Shown here: positions 31,932 to 40,595 of the stretch, piece after piece | Layout: every line of letters starts with the position of its first letter | How positions within the stretch are numbered: position 1 is the first letter of the stretch | Source of the DNA: Rhodoferax ferrireducens | Lineage (GTDB): Bacteria > Pseudomonadota > Gammaproteobacteria > Burkholderiales > Burkholderiaceae_C | Direction of reading: 5' to 3' | Assembly (NCBI RefSeq): GCF_003347515.1 | Contig: NZ_QEII01000181.1 | Span: 1 to 49,205, forward strand | DNA: 49,205 nt | The notes under the pieces: generated by a model | Database searches by the model: none | What the model saw: the letters and a program-made list of their open reading frames with translations, nothing else | What the model was told of the DNA's origin: nothing | Made by a program: the position numbers and the translations under genes

Positions 31932-34772
31932 TCAGGTCTTGGCGACTGCAGCGGTTTCATCTGCTGGCAACAAGGTCTTGCTCATCAACTCTTCCAGTGC
32001 GCTCGCGACGACCGGGCGGCTGAAGTAGTAGCCCTGCGCCTCGTCACAGCCCCATGCACGCAACAGATTCGCTTGCGCCAGCGTCTCCACGCCCTCGGCG
32101 ACCACGGATTTGTGCAGCGCGTGCGCCAAGGCAATGATGGTCTGCACAATGCTGCGGGCATCCTCATCGTGCGCCAGGTCCCGGACGAATGACTGGTCAA
32201 TTTTCAAGACGTCTATTGGCAACCGTCTGAGGTAGGCCATCGAGGAATAGCCAGTGCCGAAATCGTCGAGCGCGATGGACACGCCGGTCTGCTTGATCCG
32301 GCCCAGCAAGTCAATCACGGCCTCGACGTTGTCGATCAGGACGCCTTCCGTCACCTCAAGCTCCAGTGCATGCGGCGCAAGCCCGGTGGATTCGAGCGCA
32401 TCGCGCACCTGGGCGACTAAATTGCTGGACTTGAGCTGTCGACCCGATACGTTAACGGCCACGGTGCCGATCGCGTAGCCGGCGGCTTGCCACGCGGCCA
32501 GTTGCTCGCAGACCCGATGCAGCACCCAGGGACCGATTTCATCGATCAATCCGATCTCCTCCGCCAGCGGAATAAACGTCGCCGGCGACACCCGACCCAA
32601 CGCCGGATGGTGCCAGCGCAACAGCGCTTCCGCGCCGAGCAGACGGCCATCACGCAGGTCGATGCGCGGCTGGTAGTGCACCGAGAGCTGATCGCGCGCA
32701 ATTGCCAGACGCAACTCCCGCTCCATCAAGGCTCGCTTGCGCTGCTCAACGTTCATATTCTCTTCAAAGAAGACAAAACGGTCGCGGCCGGCGGCCTTGG
32801 CCCGGTACATGGCAATGTCGGCATGCTTGAGCAGCTCTTCAGCGGTTGCACCATCGGCCGGATACACAGACACGCCGATGCTGGCACCGATGAAACACTC
32901 GCTGTCGACAATCCGGAACGGTTGGGCCATCATGGTCAGGATGTGCCCGGCCAGCTTGGCGGCTTGCTGGGGGTTGTTCAGGCCCGTCAGTAGCACGACG
33001 AACTCATCGCCACCGAGTCGCGCCACGGTATCGCATTCCCTCACACTGGCGCTCAGGCGCTCGGCGGCCACGCGCAGAAGCTGATCGCCGCCATCGTGTC
33101 CCAAGGTGTCATTGACACTCTTGAATCGGTCAAGGTCGAGAAACAGCAGCGCCAGCTGGTTGTTGGCACGACGCGCGTGCACCAGCTCCTGCTGCAGGCG
33201 CTCACTCAGGAGCATCCGATTGGGCAATCCGGTCAGAGCGTCGTGGTGTGCACGAAATACCAGCTGAGCCTCACGTTCGTGCGCAGCAAGAGCAACTCCG
33301 ACCCGGTCACCCAGATCGCGGGCCTGCTGGATCAGTTCGTCATTGATGCCCTGGTGATCGCGCATGCCGATCACCAGGGCACCGTGAACCTCGCCGCGCC
33401 AGGCAATGGGAAGAACAAAACAGTGCGACGGGCCAAACCGGGCCTGCATGGAAACGAAGCCCGGGACATCCGAACCGTCCACCTCCAGCCAGACACCATG
33501 GCGGTACTGAGCCAAGTCGACCAGATGCCGTGCTTCGAGCGGCAGCTGCACCTGCATCGCCAGCGCGTCCGTGGTCTGGCGCAGGTAGGCAGTTCCCAGC
33601 TCAGTCGACTTGCTGTCGAACACAATCACACCGATCACAGCCTTTGGCAAGATCTCCAGCAGGCGCGCTTGCACACGCGCAATGACCTGCCCAATGTCGA
33701 GGTGTGACAGGATGTCCTGGTCAATCCCGGACAACGCGCGCATCGCACCGATCTGGCGCCCAAGACGGCCGGCCATGGTGTTGAGTGAACGCGCCAGCTG
33801 GCCAAACTCGTCAGCCCGCTCGACAGGCACCGGCTGGTCAAACTCCTCCCGGGCGATGCGCTGGGTGCCTTCAATCAGACGCTCTAGCGGCACCAGAGTG
33901 CGACGAATTTGCACCACGCTCAACAGGGCCACGAGCAAAAGCGTCAGCGCCGTAATGCCAAGAAAGGTCTGGGCCACCTGGGTCAGCGATGCAATGGCCA
34001 GCCCGCCGGGGCGCAACGCCACCACAGTCCAATCAGCCATGCCAAATTTGGCGTTGAGGAACAAGCCGCTGGTGGCGGACAGCCAAGCGTCGGCGCTGCC
34101 AGGATGGCCCTCGACACCGCGCAACATCACGCTCGCGGCTGTTGACCTGAGTTTGTCGTTCGAGCAGTACAGTTCCACCGCGCCTTCGGCCAATACGCAG
34201 ATGTCCGTCTGGTAGGAAATCTCATCCCCATCACCCCACAGGTAGGTGGGGTCGAGTTCGGCCACGAGAACACCATGTGCCGGCTGGGCTCGGTCAACAG
34301 CGACGGCTAGCCAGGGCTCACCGCGAGGCTGCCCGGGCTGCGGCAGCAACAATGCGACCTCACCCTTGGCAAGATGTGCCGCCGCACGGGCGTCGATCCC
34401 AGGCGGGCCCTCGCCCACCGGAGCACCGAAACGCACCGAAACATTGTCATCGGTAACGAGATGGGCGCGCCGGAAGACCCGCTGCAAGGCAAATTGATTC
34501 GTGTCTGTCATCCCGTGGCTGGCCCGGATTTGCGCGGCGTTTGCGTTCAGGATGAAGTGAGCACCGAGCAGGCGATCGTAGAGTGCTCTGGCATGCGCGC
34601 TACCCGCCTGAACCAGCTGGCGTTGCGCATAGTCGTTGATCACGCCGCGAACGTGGCTGTAGGACAGCGCACCCAGCATGACCACCGGCACAAAGGCCGA
34701 CAGCACGAACAGGAAGAAGACGCGTCGCGCGACCGCACTGCGCAGAAAGGTCCCTTCAATGCGCATGTTCAT
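31932..34772 (-). CDS. Membrane-bound GGDEF-EAL c-di-GMP signalling protein
   Basis: The product of about 946 residues has two membrane segments (about 15-35 and 270-295) flanking a periplasmic sensory domain. After these come a HAMP-like linker, a GAF-like region, a GGDEF domain with intact G587-G-D-E-F591, and an EAL domain with intact E715-A-L. The inhibitory I-site RxxD (R578, D581) lies five residues before GGDEF. Both catalytic motifs look competent, so synthesis and breakdown of c-di-GMP are possible; usually one dominates. Later EAL motifs D-D-F-G-T-G and K-I-D-Q-S-F are present. ATG 34772 is chosen because the longer frame overlaps the pseudopilin gene, which ends 22 bases upstream. 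Confidence 0.92.
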   Translation of the reverse strand: MNMRIEGTFLRSAVARRVFFLFVLSAFVPVVMLGALSYSHVRGVINDYAQRQLVQAGSAHARALYDRLLGAHFILNANAAQIRASHGMTDTNQFALQRVFRRAHLVTDDNVSVRFGAPVGEGPPGIDARAAAHLAKGEVALLLPQPGQPRGEPWLAVAVDRAQPAHGVLVAELDPTYLWGDGDEISYQTDICVLAEGAVELYCSNDKLRSTAASVMLRGVEGHPGSADAWLSATSGLFLNAKFGMADWTVVALRPGGLAIASLTQVAQTFLGITALTLLLVALLSVVQIRRTLVPLERLIEGTQRIAREEFDQPVPVERADEFGQLARSLNTMAGRLGRQIGAMRALSGIDQDILSHLDIGQVIARVQARLLEILPKAVIGVIVFDSKSTELGTAYLRQTTDALAMQVQLPLEARHLVDLAQYRHGVWLEVDGSDVPGFVSMQARFGPSHCFVLPIAWRGEVHGALVIGMRDHQGINDELIQQARDLGDRVGVALAAHEREAQLVFRAHHDALTGLPNRMLLSERLQQELVHARRANNQLALLFLDLDRFKSVNDTLGHDGGDQLLRVAAERLSASVRECDTVARLGGDEFVVLLTGLNNPQQAAKLAGHILTMMAQPFRIVDSECFIGASIGVSVYPADGATAEELLKHADIAMYRAKAAGRDRFVFFEENMNVEQRKRALMERELRLAIARDQLSVHYQPRIDLRDGRLLGAEALLRWHHPALGRVSPATFIPLAEEIGLIDEIGPWVLHRVCEQLAAWQAAGYAIGTVAVNVSGRQLKSSNLVAQVRDALESTGLAPHALELEVTEGVLIDNVEAVIDLLGRIKQTGVSIALDDFGTGYSSMAYLRRLPIDVLKIDQSFVRDLAHDEDARSIVQTIIALAHALHKSVVAEGVETLAQANLLRAWGCDEAQGYYFSRPVVASALEELMSKTLLPADETAAVAKT

Positions 34773-34794
34773 GGCCGCCGGGCACGCCACATCA

Positions 34795-35280
34795 TTAGGG
34801 AGAAAAGTCCGACGCCAACCCGACGAAGGCGCCGTCACGGGCCCGTACGATGTCGTCAAGACTGTCCTTCTGCGTCAATTGCGTTTTGGATACGCCATCT
34901 TTGCCCCTGCTGTAAAGATCGAAGTTGGAGTTGATTGGGTTGAGCTTGTGATCCTTGCGCGCCTTGCCACGCCCGCCGGTGGCGGTCAGATCGACATATT
35001 GGTAAGCATGACCCCACGGATCGAGCTTTCCGCCATTGCCGATGTCCGCCAGCGAGGCAGGGAAGCCCCCTCCGTTTGCGGCATAGTCTGCGATCAGCAG
35101 CTGAAGGACCCTGATGTCCATGATCGCCGTGGACCGATTGATCCGTTCACGGTAGTTGGCGTACATCGGCATCGCAATTGCCGCCAGAACGCCAATCAAC
35201 ACAAGCACGAGCATGAGTTCAACCAGTGTCAGGCCGGCGACCCGAATGCGCATCAGCGCGGACATCTGGTTTTTGCGCAT
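34795..35280 (-). CDS. Type II secretion / type IV pilin-like pseudopilin (GspG-like)
   Basis: The 161-residue protein has a short basic leader and the prepilin processing site G|L-T-L-V-E-L with Glu at +5, then the hydrophobic N-terminal helix M-L-V-L-V-L-I-G-V-L. The C-terminal part contains D-P-W-G-H-A-Y-Q-Y and D-L-Y-S-R-G-K-D-G, both characteristic of the major pseudopilin GspG, where the Asp residues bind calcium. No other secretion genes are nearby. ATG 35280 has a GGAG site at good distance. It is upstream of and on the same strand as the GGDEF-EAL gene. Confidence 0.87.
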   Translation of the reverse strand: MRKNQMSALMRIRVAGLTLVELMLVLVLIGVLAAIAMPMYANYRERINRSTAIMDIRVLQLLIADYAANGGGFPASLADIGNGGKLDPWGHAYQYVDLTATGGRGKARKDHKLNPINSNFDLYSRGKDGVSKTQLTQKDSLDDIVRARDGAFVGLASDFSP

Positions 35281-35417
35281 GAACGCGTCTCCGATCATTT
35301 GTACTATTTCTGTAACACATGATACGCGACCGGCGTCGGGCTAATTCCGGCGTTAGAGCAACTACTTTTGCGGCCGGATACCGCCAGCCAACTCATCACC
35401 AGGGCAGAAGCTTGGCG

Positions 35418-37193
35418 CTATGACCTTGCCACCCTCAGGCCCGGCTCGTCATCGGCCAATACCTGCTCGGCCCAGCCCGCCAGCTTGCTCGTATCGGCGC
35501 GCAAGATCTCCTGCTTGACGGCCAGAATTTGCGCCGGGTGCATGGAAAAACTGCGCAGACCCATGCCCAGCAGCAAGCGGGTCAGGGTGGTATCGCCCGC
35601 CATCTCGCCGCACACGCTCACGGGTTTCCCCTGGGCCCGGCCCTCGGCGATGGTGCCCGCCACCAGCCGCAGCACGGCCGGATGCAGCGGGTCGTACAGA
35701 TGCGCCACAGACTCATCCGCACGGTCGATGGCCAGCGTGTACTGGATCAGGTCATTGGTGCCGATGGACAGGAAATCAAAATACTTCAGGAACACCTTGA
35801 GCGTGAGGGCCGCCGCCGGGATTTCAATCATGGCACCGACCTTGACCGGGCCATAAGCGACGCCCCGGTTGTCCAGCTCCACACGGGCGCGGTCAATCAG
35901 GGCAAAGGTGTGGCGAATTTCGCTGGCATGGACCAGCATGGGAATCAGCAGATTCGCCTGGCCATGGGCGGCGGCGCGCAGGATCGCCCGCAACTGCGTG
36001 AGGAACATGGCGGGGTCGGCCAGGCTCCAGCGAATGGCGCGCAGGCCAAGGGCCGGGTTCAGGTGCGCGTCGTCCTGAAACGACTTGTCCAGCGGTTTGT
36101 CAGCACCGACATCGACGGTGCGAATCGTCACCGGCAGGCCCTCCATGCCTTCAATGGCGCGCCGGTAAGCCTGGTACTGCTCTTCTTCGTTGGGCAGTTT
36201 GCCCTGACGGCCCATGAACAGGAATTCGCTGCGGAACAAACCCACACCTACCGCACCGGCCTTGACGGCGCCAATGGCGTCTTCCGGCATCTCGATGTTG
36301 GCCAGCAATTCAATTTTTTGACCGTCCAGGGTGACCGCCGGCGTGTGCAGCAGGCGGGTCAGGCGGCCACGGTCGAGTTCGTGCTGGCGTTGCTTGAAGC
36401 CGTACTCTGCCAGGATGATGGGCGACGGGTCGACCACCACCACGCCCGCGTCGCCGTCGATGATGACCCAGTCATCCTGGCGCACCAGCTGGCTGGACAG
36501 GCGCGCGCCCACCACGGCCGGAATGTCCAGGCTGCGCGCGACGATGGCGGTGTGCGAGGTCTTGCCCCCCACATCGGTGATGAAGCCGGCAAACACGCTT
36601 TGCTTGAACTGCAGCATGTCCGAGGGCGACAGATCGTGCGCAATCAGGATCAAGGGCACATCCACCGTGTCGTCCAGCAGCAGGTCCTGCTGCGATTTCT
36701 TGCGCAACGTGCGGTTGGCCGGCTGGGTCACGGGCGAGGCCACGCCTTTCATGGCGCGCAAGACTTTCTCGGTAATCTGCTCCAGGTCGGCCTTGCGCTC
36801 GCGCAGGTACTCGTCCTCCATCTCGTCGAACTGGCGCGCAATCACTTCCAGCTGCGTCGTTAGCGCCCATTCCGCGTTGTACAGGCGATCCGTGATCCAG
36901 TGCTTGACGCCATCAATCAGATCGGCGTCCTGCAACAGCATCAGGTGCACGTCCAGCAGCGCGGTCAATTCATGCGGCGCCTCCTTGGGGCCCATGTGCG
37001 CAATGCTGGCTTGCAGGCGGTGAATCTCGTCCACCACGGCATTGCGCCCAATGCGCACCCGATCAATTTCCTCATCAACCTGCGTGGCCTCAATGAAATA
37101 GTGCGCCACGTCGACCCGGCTGGACGCCACCAGCACCGCACGCCCGATGGCGATGCCGCGGGCCACTGCCAGACCGTGAATAGAGAATGTCAT
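35418..37193 (-). CDS. ptsI: PTS enzyme I
   Basis: The 591-residue enzyme transfers phosphate from phosphoenolpyruvate to HPr. It has the phosphorylated H214 in G-G-K-T-S-H-T-A-I-V-A-R and the PEP-binding segments F-R-S-E-F-L and G-T-N-D-L-I-Q-Y. The C-terminal V-C-G-E-M-A-G-D carries the catalytic Cys. It is the last gene of EIIA-HPr-EI. No sugar-specific IIB/IIC genes are near, which fits a mainly regulatory PTS. A 133-base gap with two hairpins separates it from ptsH. Confidence 0.95.
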   Translation of the reverse strand: MTFSIHGLAVARGIAIGRAVLVASSRVDVAHYFIEATQVDEEIDRVRIGRNAVVDEIHRLQASIAHMGPKEAPHELTALLDVHLMLLQDADLIDGVKHWITDRLYNAEWALTTQLEVIARQFDEMEDEYLRERKADLEQITEKVLRAMKGVASPVTQPANRTLRKKSQQDLLLDDTVDVPLILIAHDLSPSDMLQFKQSVFAGFITDVGGKTSHTAIVARSLDIPAVVGARLSSQLVRQDDWVIIDGDAGVVVVDPSPIILAEYGFKQRQHELDRGRLTRLLHTPAVTLDGQKIELLANIEMPEDAIGAVKAGAVGVGLFRSEFLFMGRQGKLPNEEEQYQAYRRAIEGMEGLPVTIRTVDVGADKPLDKSFQDDAHLNPALGLRAIRWSLADPAMFLTQLRAILRAAAHGQANLLIPMLVHASEIRHTFALIDRARVELDNRGVAYGPVKVGAMIEIPAAALTLKVFLKYFDFLSIGTNDLIQYTLAIDRADESVAHLYDPLHPAVLRLVAGTIAEGRAQGKPVSVCGEMAGDTTLTRLLLGMGLRSFSMHPAQILAVKQEILRADTSKLAGWAEQVLADDEPGLRVARS

Positions 37194-37236
37194 TTAATCC
37201 ACCACGTCATGGGAGAAGTGGCACGGTCGAGGCCAT

Positions 37237-37289
37237 AGCGGGGCCGCCGCGCCGGGCCGCCCCAAGCAAGGCCAGCACCCTTGGGGTGC
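37237..37289 (-). promoter_or_regulatory. Two hairpins in the ptsH-ptsI gap
   Basis: An imperfect GC-rich stem at about 37237-37263 and a perfect 6-bp stem GCACCC/GGGTGC with a 3-base loop (37275-37289) lie between ptsH and ptsI. Neither has a T run. They may tune ptsI expression relative to ptsH or mark another short dispersed repeat. Confidence 0.4.
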
Positions 37290-37326
37290 AGCGCAGTACA
37301 CGCAGTGACAAGCGTGGGGGCCACAT

Positions 37327-37596
37327 TTATTCTCCCTCTCCGAATTTGTCTGCCACCAGGGCCAGCAAGGCGTCCATGGCGTCCTGCTCGCGCTCGCCGC
37401 TGGTCTCGATTTCAACGGTGCTGCCCATGCCGGCGGCCAGCATCATGACACCCATGATGCTCTTGGCATTGACGCGCCGCTCGCCCCTGGCCATCCAGAC
37501 TTCGCAGGGGTAGCTCCCCGCCAGCTTGGTCAGTTTGGCCGAGGCGCGCGCATGCAGGCCTAATTTATTGTTGATGGTCGTGGTTGTTTTGATCAT
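37327..37596 (-). CDS. ptsH: PTS phosphocarrier HPr
   Basis: The 89-residue protein has the phosphorylated H15 in G-L-H-A-R-A-S and the regulatory S46 in N-A-K-S-I-M-G, the site for HPr kinase. Both sites are intact. It overlaps the end of the EIIA gene by 32 bases. Confidence 0.96.
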   Translation of the reverse strand: MIKTTTTINNKLGLHARASAKLTKLAGSYPCEVWMARGERRVNAKSIMGVMMLAAGMGSTVEIETSGEREQDAMDALLALVADKFGEGE

Positions 37597-38011
37597 TTTT
37601 CTTTCTTACCTGATTCTGGGGCGCCGTCACCGCCACCGACATGACACCCTGGGTGCCACCGGCCATGGCACGCGCCACCAGGGAATCGAGCGATTCACGA
37701 CGGTAAGTGACGGTGCGCAATAGCATGGGCAGATTGACCCCTGCTATCAATTTCGAATTCAATCCGTCCACCAGCTTTTGTGCCGCGTTACATGGCGTGG
37801 CACCAAATACATCAGTCAACACCAGCGTTTGGGGGGTGTTGAGGAGGGCCAGGGCCTGCGCCGCACCGGCCAGCGTTTCCTCGGGCGGAACATTGGGCTG
37901 CACATCGAACGCCGCCACCCCGTCCACGGCGTCGGGAAAAACATGCAAAACACACTGGCGCAGCGCACTGGCCAGTGGCGCATGAGCGATGATGAAAATG
38001 CCATTGTTCAT
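37565..38011 (-). CDS. PTS EIIA component, mannose (fructose-superfamily) type
   Basis: The 148-residue protein starts M-N-N-G-I-F-I-I-A-H, with H10 as the phosphorylation site, and contains V-L-T-D-V-F-G-A-T-P and G-V-N-L-P-M-L-L. This is the ManX-type EIIA fold. In beta-proteobacteria such an EIIA next to HPr and EI, without a permease, acts in regulation. The C-terminal tail is Asn/His/Gln-rich and is encoded in the overlap with ptsH. It is the first gene of the PTS unit. Confidence 0.9.
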   Translation of the reverse strand: MNNGIFIIAHAPLASALRQCVLHVFPDAVDGVAAFDVQPNVPPEETLAGAAQALALLNTPQTLVLTDVFGATPCNAAQKLVDGLNSKLIAGVNLPMLLRTVTYRRESLDSLVARAMAGGTQGVMSVAVTAPQNQVRKKNDQNNHDHQQ

Positions 38012-38063
38012 AATTAAAACCTGCGAGACAGATCGCCGCCAGACACAGTGAGCCAGCGCTACC

Positions 38064-39302
38064 TCAATACGTCAGAGCATTATGGCTTTTTGCCGTCAGA
38101 AAATAGGCATACGACGCGACGCAGCACGCTAAAAACACGCCCATCGCCGTCTGGAAGGCCTGGATCTCTGTCAGCCCCAACCCCTGAAAACCATCCACGG
38201 CCAAGCCGATTCCCCACTGCACAGCAAATACCCCGGCAAAGATCACCAGGTTGTACGCGGAGAGTGCTCGCCCGGCGAGCGCTGGCGCAAAAGCCATGCC
38301 CACCGCCGGTTGCGCCAGCGATACAAAGGTGCAACTCATGCAATACAAGGCCCACAAGGCTCCAGCCCACGTCGATGCTCCATCAGCAGCTACTATTAGT
38401 ATAGCAAGCAACAAAAAGCTTATTGGCAACCCCCGTCCAATCAGGCGATCCGCATGAAGACCGCGACGCGTCAGCCACGGGTTGACCATGCCCCAGGCCC
38501 AAAAAGTACACAGCATCGCGACATTGATCCAGAATAAACCTTGGGCAGCTTGCAGCGGGCTGTATCCCGCCACCTTGATCATCCAGGGCGTGGCCCATAG
38601 CGTCTGCATCGCGACCAGGCCGCCATAACAAAAAAATCCGATAGGTGCCATCTTGCGGAAATAGGGGTGCTTCCAGACCTCGGCATAGCTGGCCGTGGCG
38701 CGCACCGCATCTTGCCCTGGAGGTAGCGCCACCACCCATTTCGGTACCTGCCAGGCAATGAGTACCATGGACAGCAGCACCAGTGCGGCCAAGCCCCAAA
38801 ACAGCGCGCGCCAGCCCACAAGGGGCACCAACCATTGCACCGGCAGGGTGGAGGCCACCATGCCCAATGAACCGGTCATCAGCATCCAGGAGTTCGCACG
38901 CATCTGGCTTGTGGCGGAAAGCCAGCGGCGGTAGCCCGTCAAAGGCGCCATCAAACAGGCACTAACCCCCACGCCACACAAAATTCGCGCGGCCAACAGG
39001 CCGGCAAAACTGCTGGCCAAAGAAAAGGCGACGCAGCCCAGCACGGCCACCGTCAACAAACCAAGAATGACATTTTTCGGTCCATGCCGGTCCAGCCACT
39101 TGCCCAAAGGCAATTGGGTAGCCGAGAATCCCAGAAAGTAGCCCCCGGCCAGCAGGCCCAAATCACTGGCATTGAGCGCAAACTCCTGCGTCAACGTGGG
39201 TGACAGCGTGGCGGTCACGGCACGAATCAGGGCCGAAAAAAAGTAGGCAAAGGCAAAAGCCAGAAACACCAGGATGGCGGTGCGCTTGGGCAGGGTACTC
39301 AT
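38064..39302 (-). CDS. MFS transporter
   Basis: The 412-residue protein has twelve predicted hydrophobic segments and the MFS loop motif G-K-W-L-D-R-H-G-P-K at about 67-76. It has features of sugar-phosphate or anion:cation symporter-like MFS proteins, but the substrate is unknown. Its ATG overlaps the stop of the upstream lipoprotein gene (ATGA). A diverged copy of the dispersed repeat is embedded in codons about 300-317, in a membrane segment. Confidence 0.87.
   Translation of the reverse strand: MSTLPKRTAILVFLAFAFAYFFSALIRAVTATLSPTLTQEFALNASDLGLLAGGYFLGFSATQLPLGKWLDRHGPKNVILGLLTVAVLGCVAFSLASSFAGLLAARILCGVGVSACLMAPLTGYRRWLSATSQMRANSWMLMTGSLGMVASTLPVQWLVPLVGWRALFWGLAALVLLSMVLIAWQVPKWVVALPPGQDAVRATASYAEVWKHPYFRKMAPIGFFCYGGLVAMQTLWATPWMIKVAGYSPLQAAQGLFWINVAMLCTFWAWGMVNPWLTRRGLHADRLIGRGLPISFLLLAILIVAADGASTWAGALWALYCMSCTFVSLAQPAVGMAFAPALAGRALSAYNLVIFAGVFAVQWGIGLAVDGFQGLGLTEIQAFQTAMGVFLACCVASYAYFLTAKSHNALTY
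38351..38406 (+). repeat. 57-bp dispersed repeat, diverged copy F inside the MFS gene
   Basis: The right end CAGCTACTATTAGTATAGCA matches copy D at 16 of 20 positions, and GGCTCCAGCCC matches the left-end block. One base is missing relative to the others. It is translated on the opposite strand as part of the transporter. Confidence 0.55.
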
Positions 39303-39820
39303 TGCAGTCTCAGACCGGCAAAGTAGGCGTCAGCGACAGCCGGATTGGCCGTGTCCCCATACATTGCAGCCTGAAAAACCACCGAGCCTGCCGCAAACCA
39401 GACCGCCTGCAGCACCACGGCACTGCCGTCAGGACGCGTACCGGATGCCACCAGCAGCACCGGCGGTGACAACGCGTTGGCCCCTTTGAGCACAAAGGGC
39501 TGCTCGGCCACCGATTGCGCCTGCAGATTGGCCAGCGTTGCGGCTTTCCACTGCGCAAGGACGGCATCGGTCATGGCGCTGTCTTTCAGATCGGCGTGAG
39601 CCAGTGCAAACTTGATGCCGCCGCTATCGCACGCCAACATCGTCATGGCGAGATCTTTGGCCCCCAGCTTGACCACGCGTTCGCCCTGATCAGGTTTGCA
39701 GGGAAACAGCGCCACCAGCGGCGCATGAGCAGGGCGAACTTCACGCCAGTTGAAGGTCGGGCTGCAACCGTTGAGAAGCGGGCTACCGCACAACAACACG
39801 ACGAGAAGGAAAAAACGCAT
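39299..39820 (-). CDS. Putative lipoprotein
   Basis: The product of about 173 residues has a lipoprotein signal with lipobox L-L-N-G-C at about residue 19. The mature part is a small alpha-beta domain with W-R-E-V-R-P, F-P-C-K-P-D-Q and a Cys pair. I do not recognise a named family. It lies between DUF4197 and the MFS gene on the same strand, overlapping the latter by four bases. Confidence 0.7.
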   Translation of the reverse strand: MRFFLLVVLLCGSPLLNGCSPTFNWREVRPAHAPLVALFPCKPDQGERVVKLGAKDLAMTMLACDSGGIKFALAHADLKDSAMTDAVLAQWKAATLANLQAQSVAEQPFVLKGANALSPPVLLVASGTRPDGSAVVLQAVWFAAGSVVFQAAMYGDTANPAVADAYFAGLRLQ

Positions 39821-39875
39821 GAGGCGATTATCTGTGCTGATACACAGCGCCCCTGCCAACTCAGCCGGTTGCAGC

Positions 39876-40580
39876 TTAGTTCAGCGCGCCGAACACTTTT
39901 TTGAGCAGTGCACTGCCAGTCCCGACAGGATCCTTACGAATCTTCTTTTCTTCCTCGCCGATCATCAGATAAAGACCATCCAGGGTTTTGCCGGTCACAT
40001 ACTGTTGAATAGTGGCTTCGTCCTGTTTGACCAGACCCAGTTCAGCCGCCTTGCCGGCCACCTGGTTGTACTTCCCGGTCAATCCTACTTTGGCCGTGGC
40101 CTTGCTGACCTCCGGCAAAAACCTGACGCCGAGCGGTGCACGGGTTTTTTCAGCAAAAAAGTCCGTGACCGAGGTTTCGCCGCCTGCCAGAATTCTCTTG
40201 GCGTCGCTCACATTCATGGACCGGGCGGCATTGACCAGCAAGTCCTTCGCCATGGGGACGGCCGCTTCGGCAGCACGATTCATGGCCGTGACCAGTTCGT
40301 CGATGCGCCCGCCTTGTCCCAGTACCCGCAACAATTTGGACGCGTCTTCCAGATAGGCAGGCAAAGGAATCCGAACTTTTTCATTACCCAGGAATCCATC
40401 CGTTCTGCCGAGCAAGCTTATGGCGGTGAGGGCACCTTTTTCCAGAGCGGCTTTCAGCCCTTGGGAGGCCTCCTTGTTGGTCAGGTCATCGAGCGATAAA
40501 GCATGCGCTTGATGCTGTACCAACAACAGAAGTGCCGCCAGAAATGGCATGGGAGTGGAATTAAACTGTCGACGATTCAT
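39876..40580 (-). CDS. DUF4197 family exported protein
   Basis: The 234-residue protein has a signal segment to about residue 27 (A-H-A). The family's helical domain follows, with L-S-L-D-D-L-T-N-K-E-A, G-F-L-G-N-E-K-V-R-I-P-L-P and a late T-G-K-T-L-D-G-L-Y-L-M-I-G-E-E-E. Function is unknown. Its ATG has an AGGTG site, and it begins only 15 bases from the divergent TlpA-like gene. Confidence 0.88.
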   Translation of the reverse strand: MNRRQFNSTPMPFLAALLLLVQHQAHALSLDDLTNKEASQGLKAALEKGALTAISLLGRTDGFLGNEKVRIPLPAYLEDASKLLRVLGQGGRIDELVTAMNRAAEAAVPMAKDLLVNAARSMNVSDAKRILAGGETSVTDFFAEKTRAPLGVRFLPEVSKATAKVGLTGKYNQVAGKAAELGLVKQDEATIQQYVTGKTLDGLYLMIGEEEKKIRKDPVGTGSALLKKVFGALN

Positions 40581-40595
40581 GGAAGCACCTGTTAA

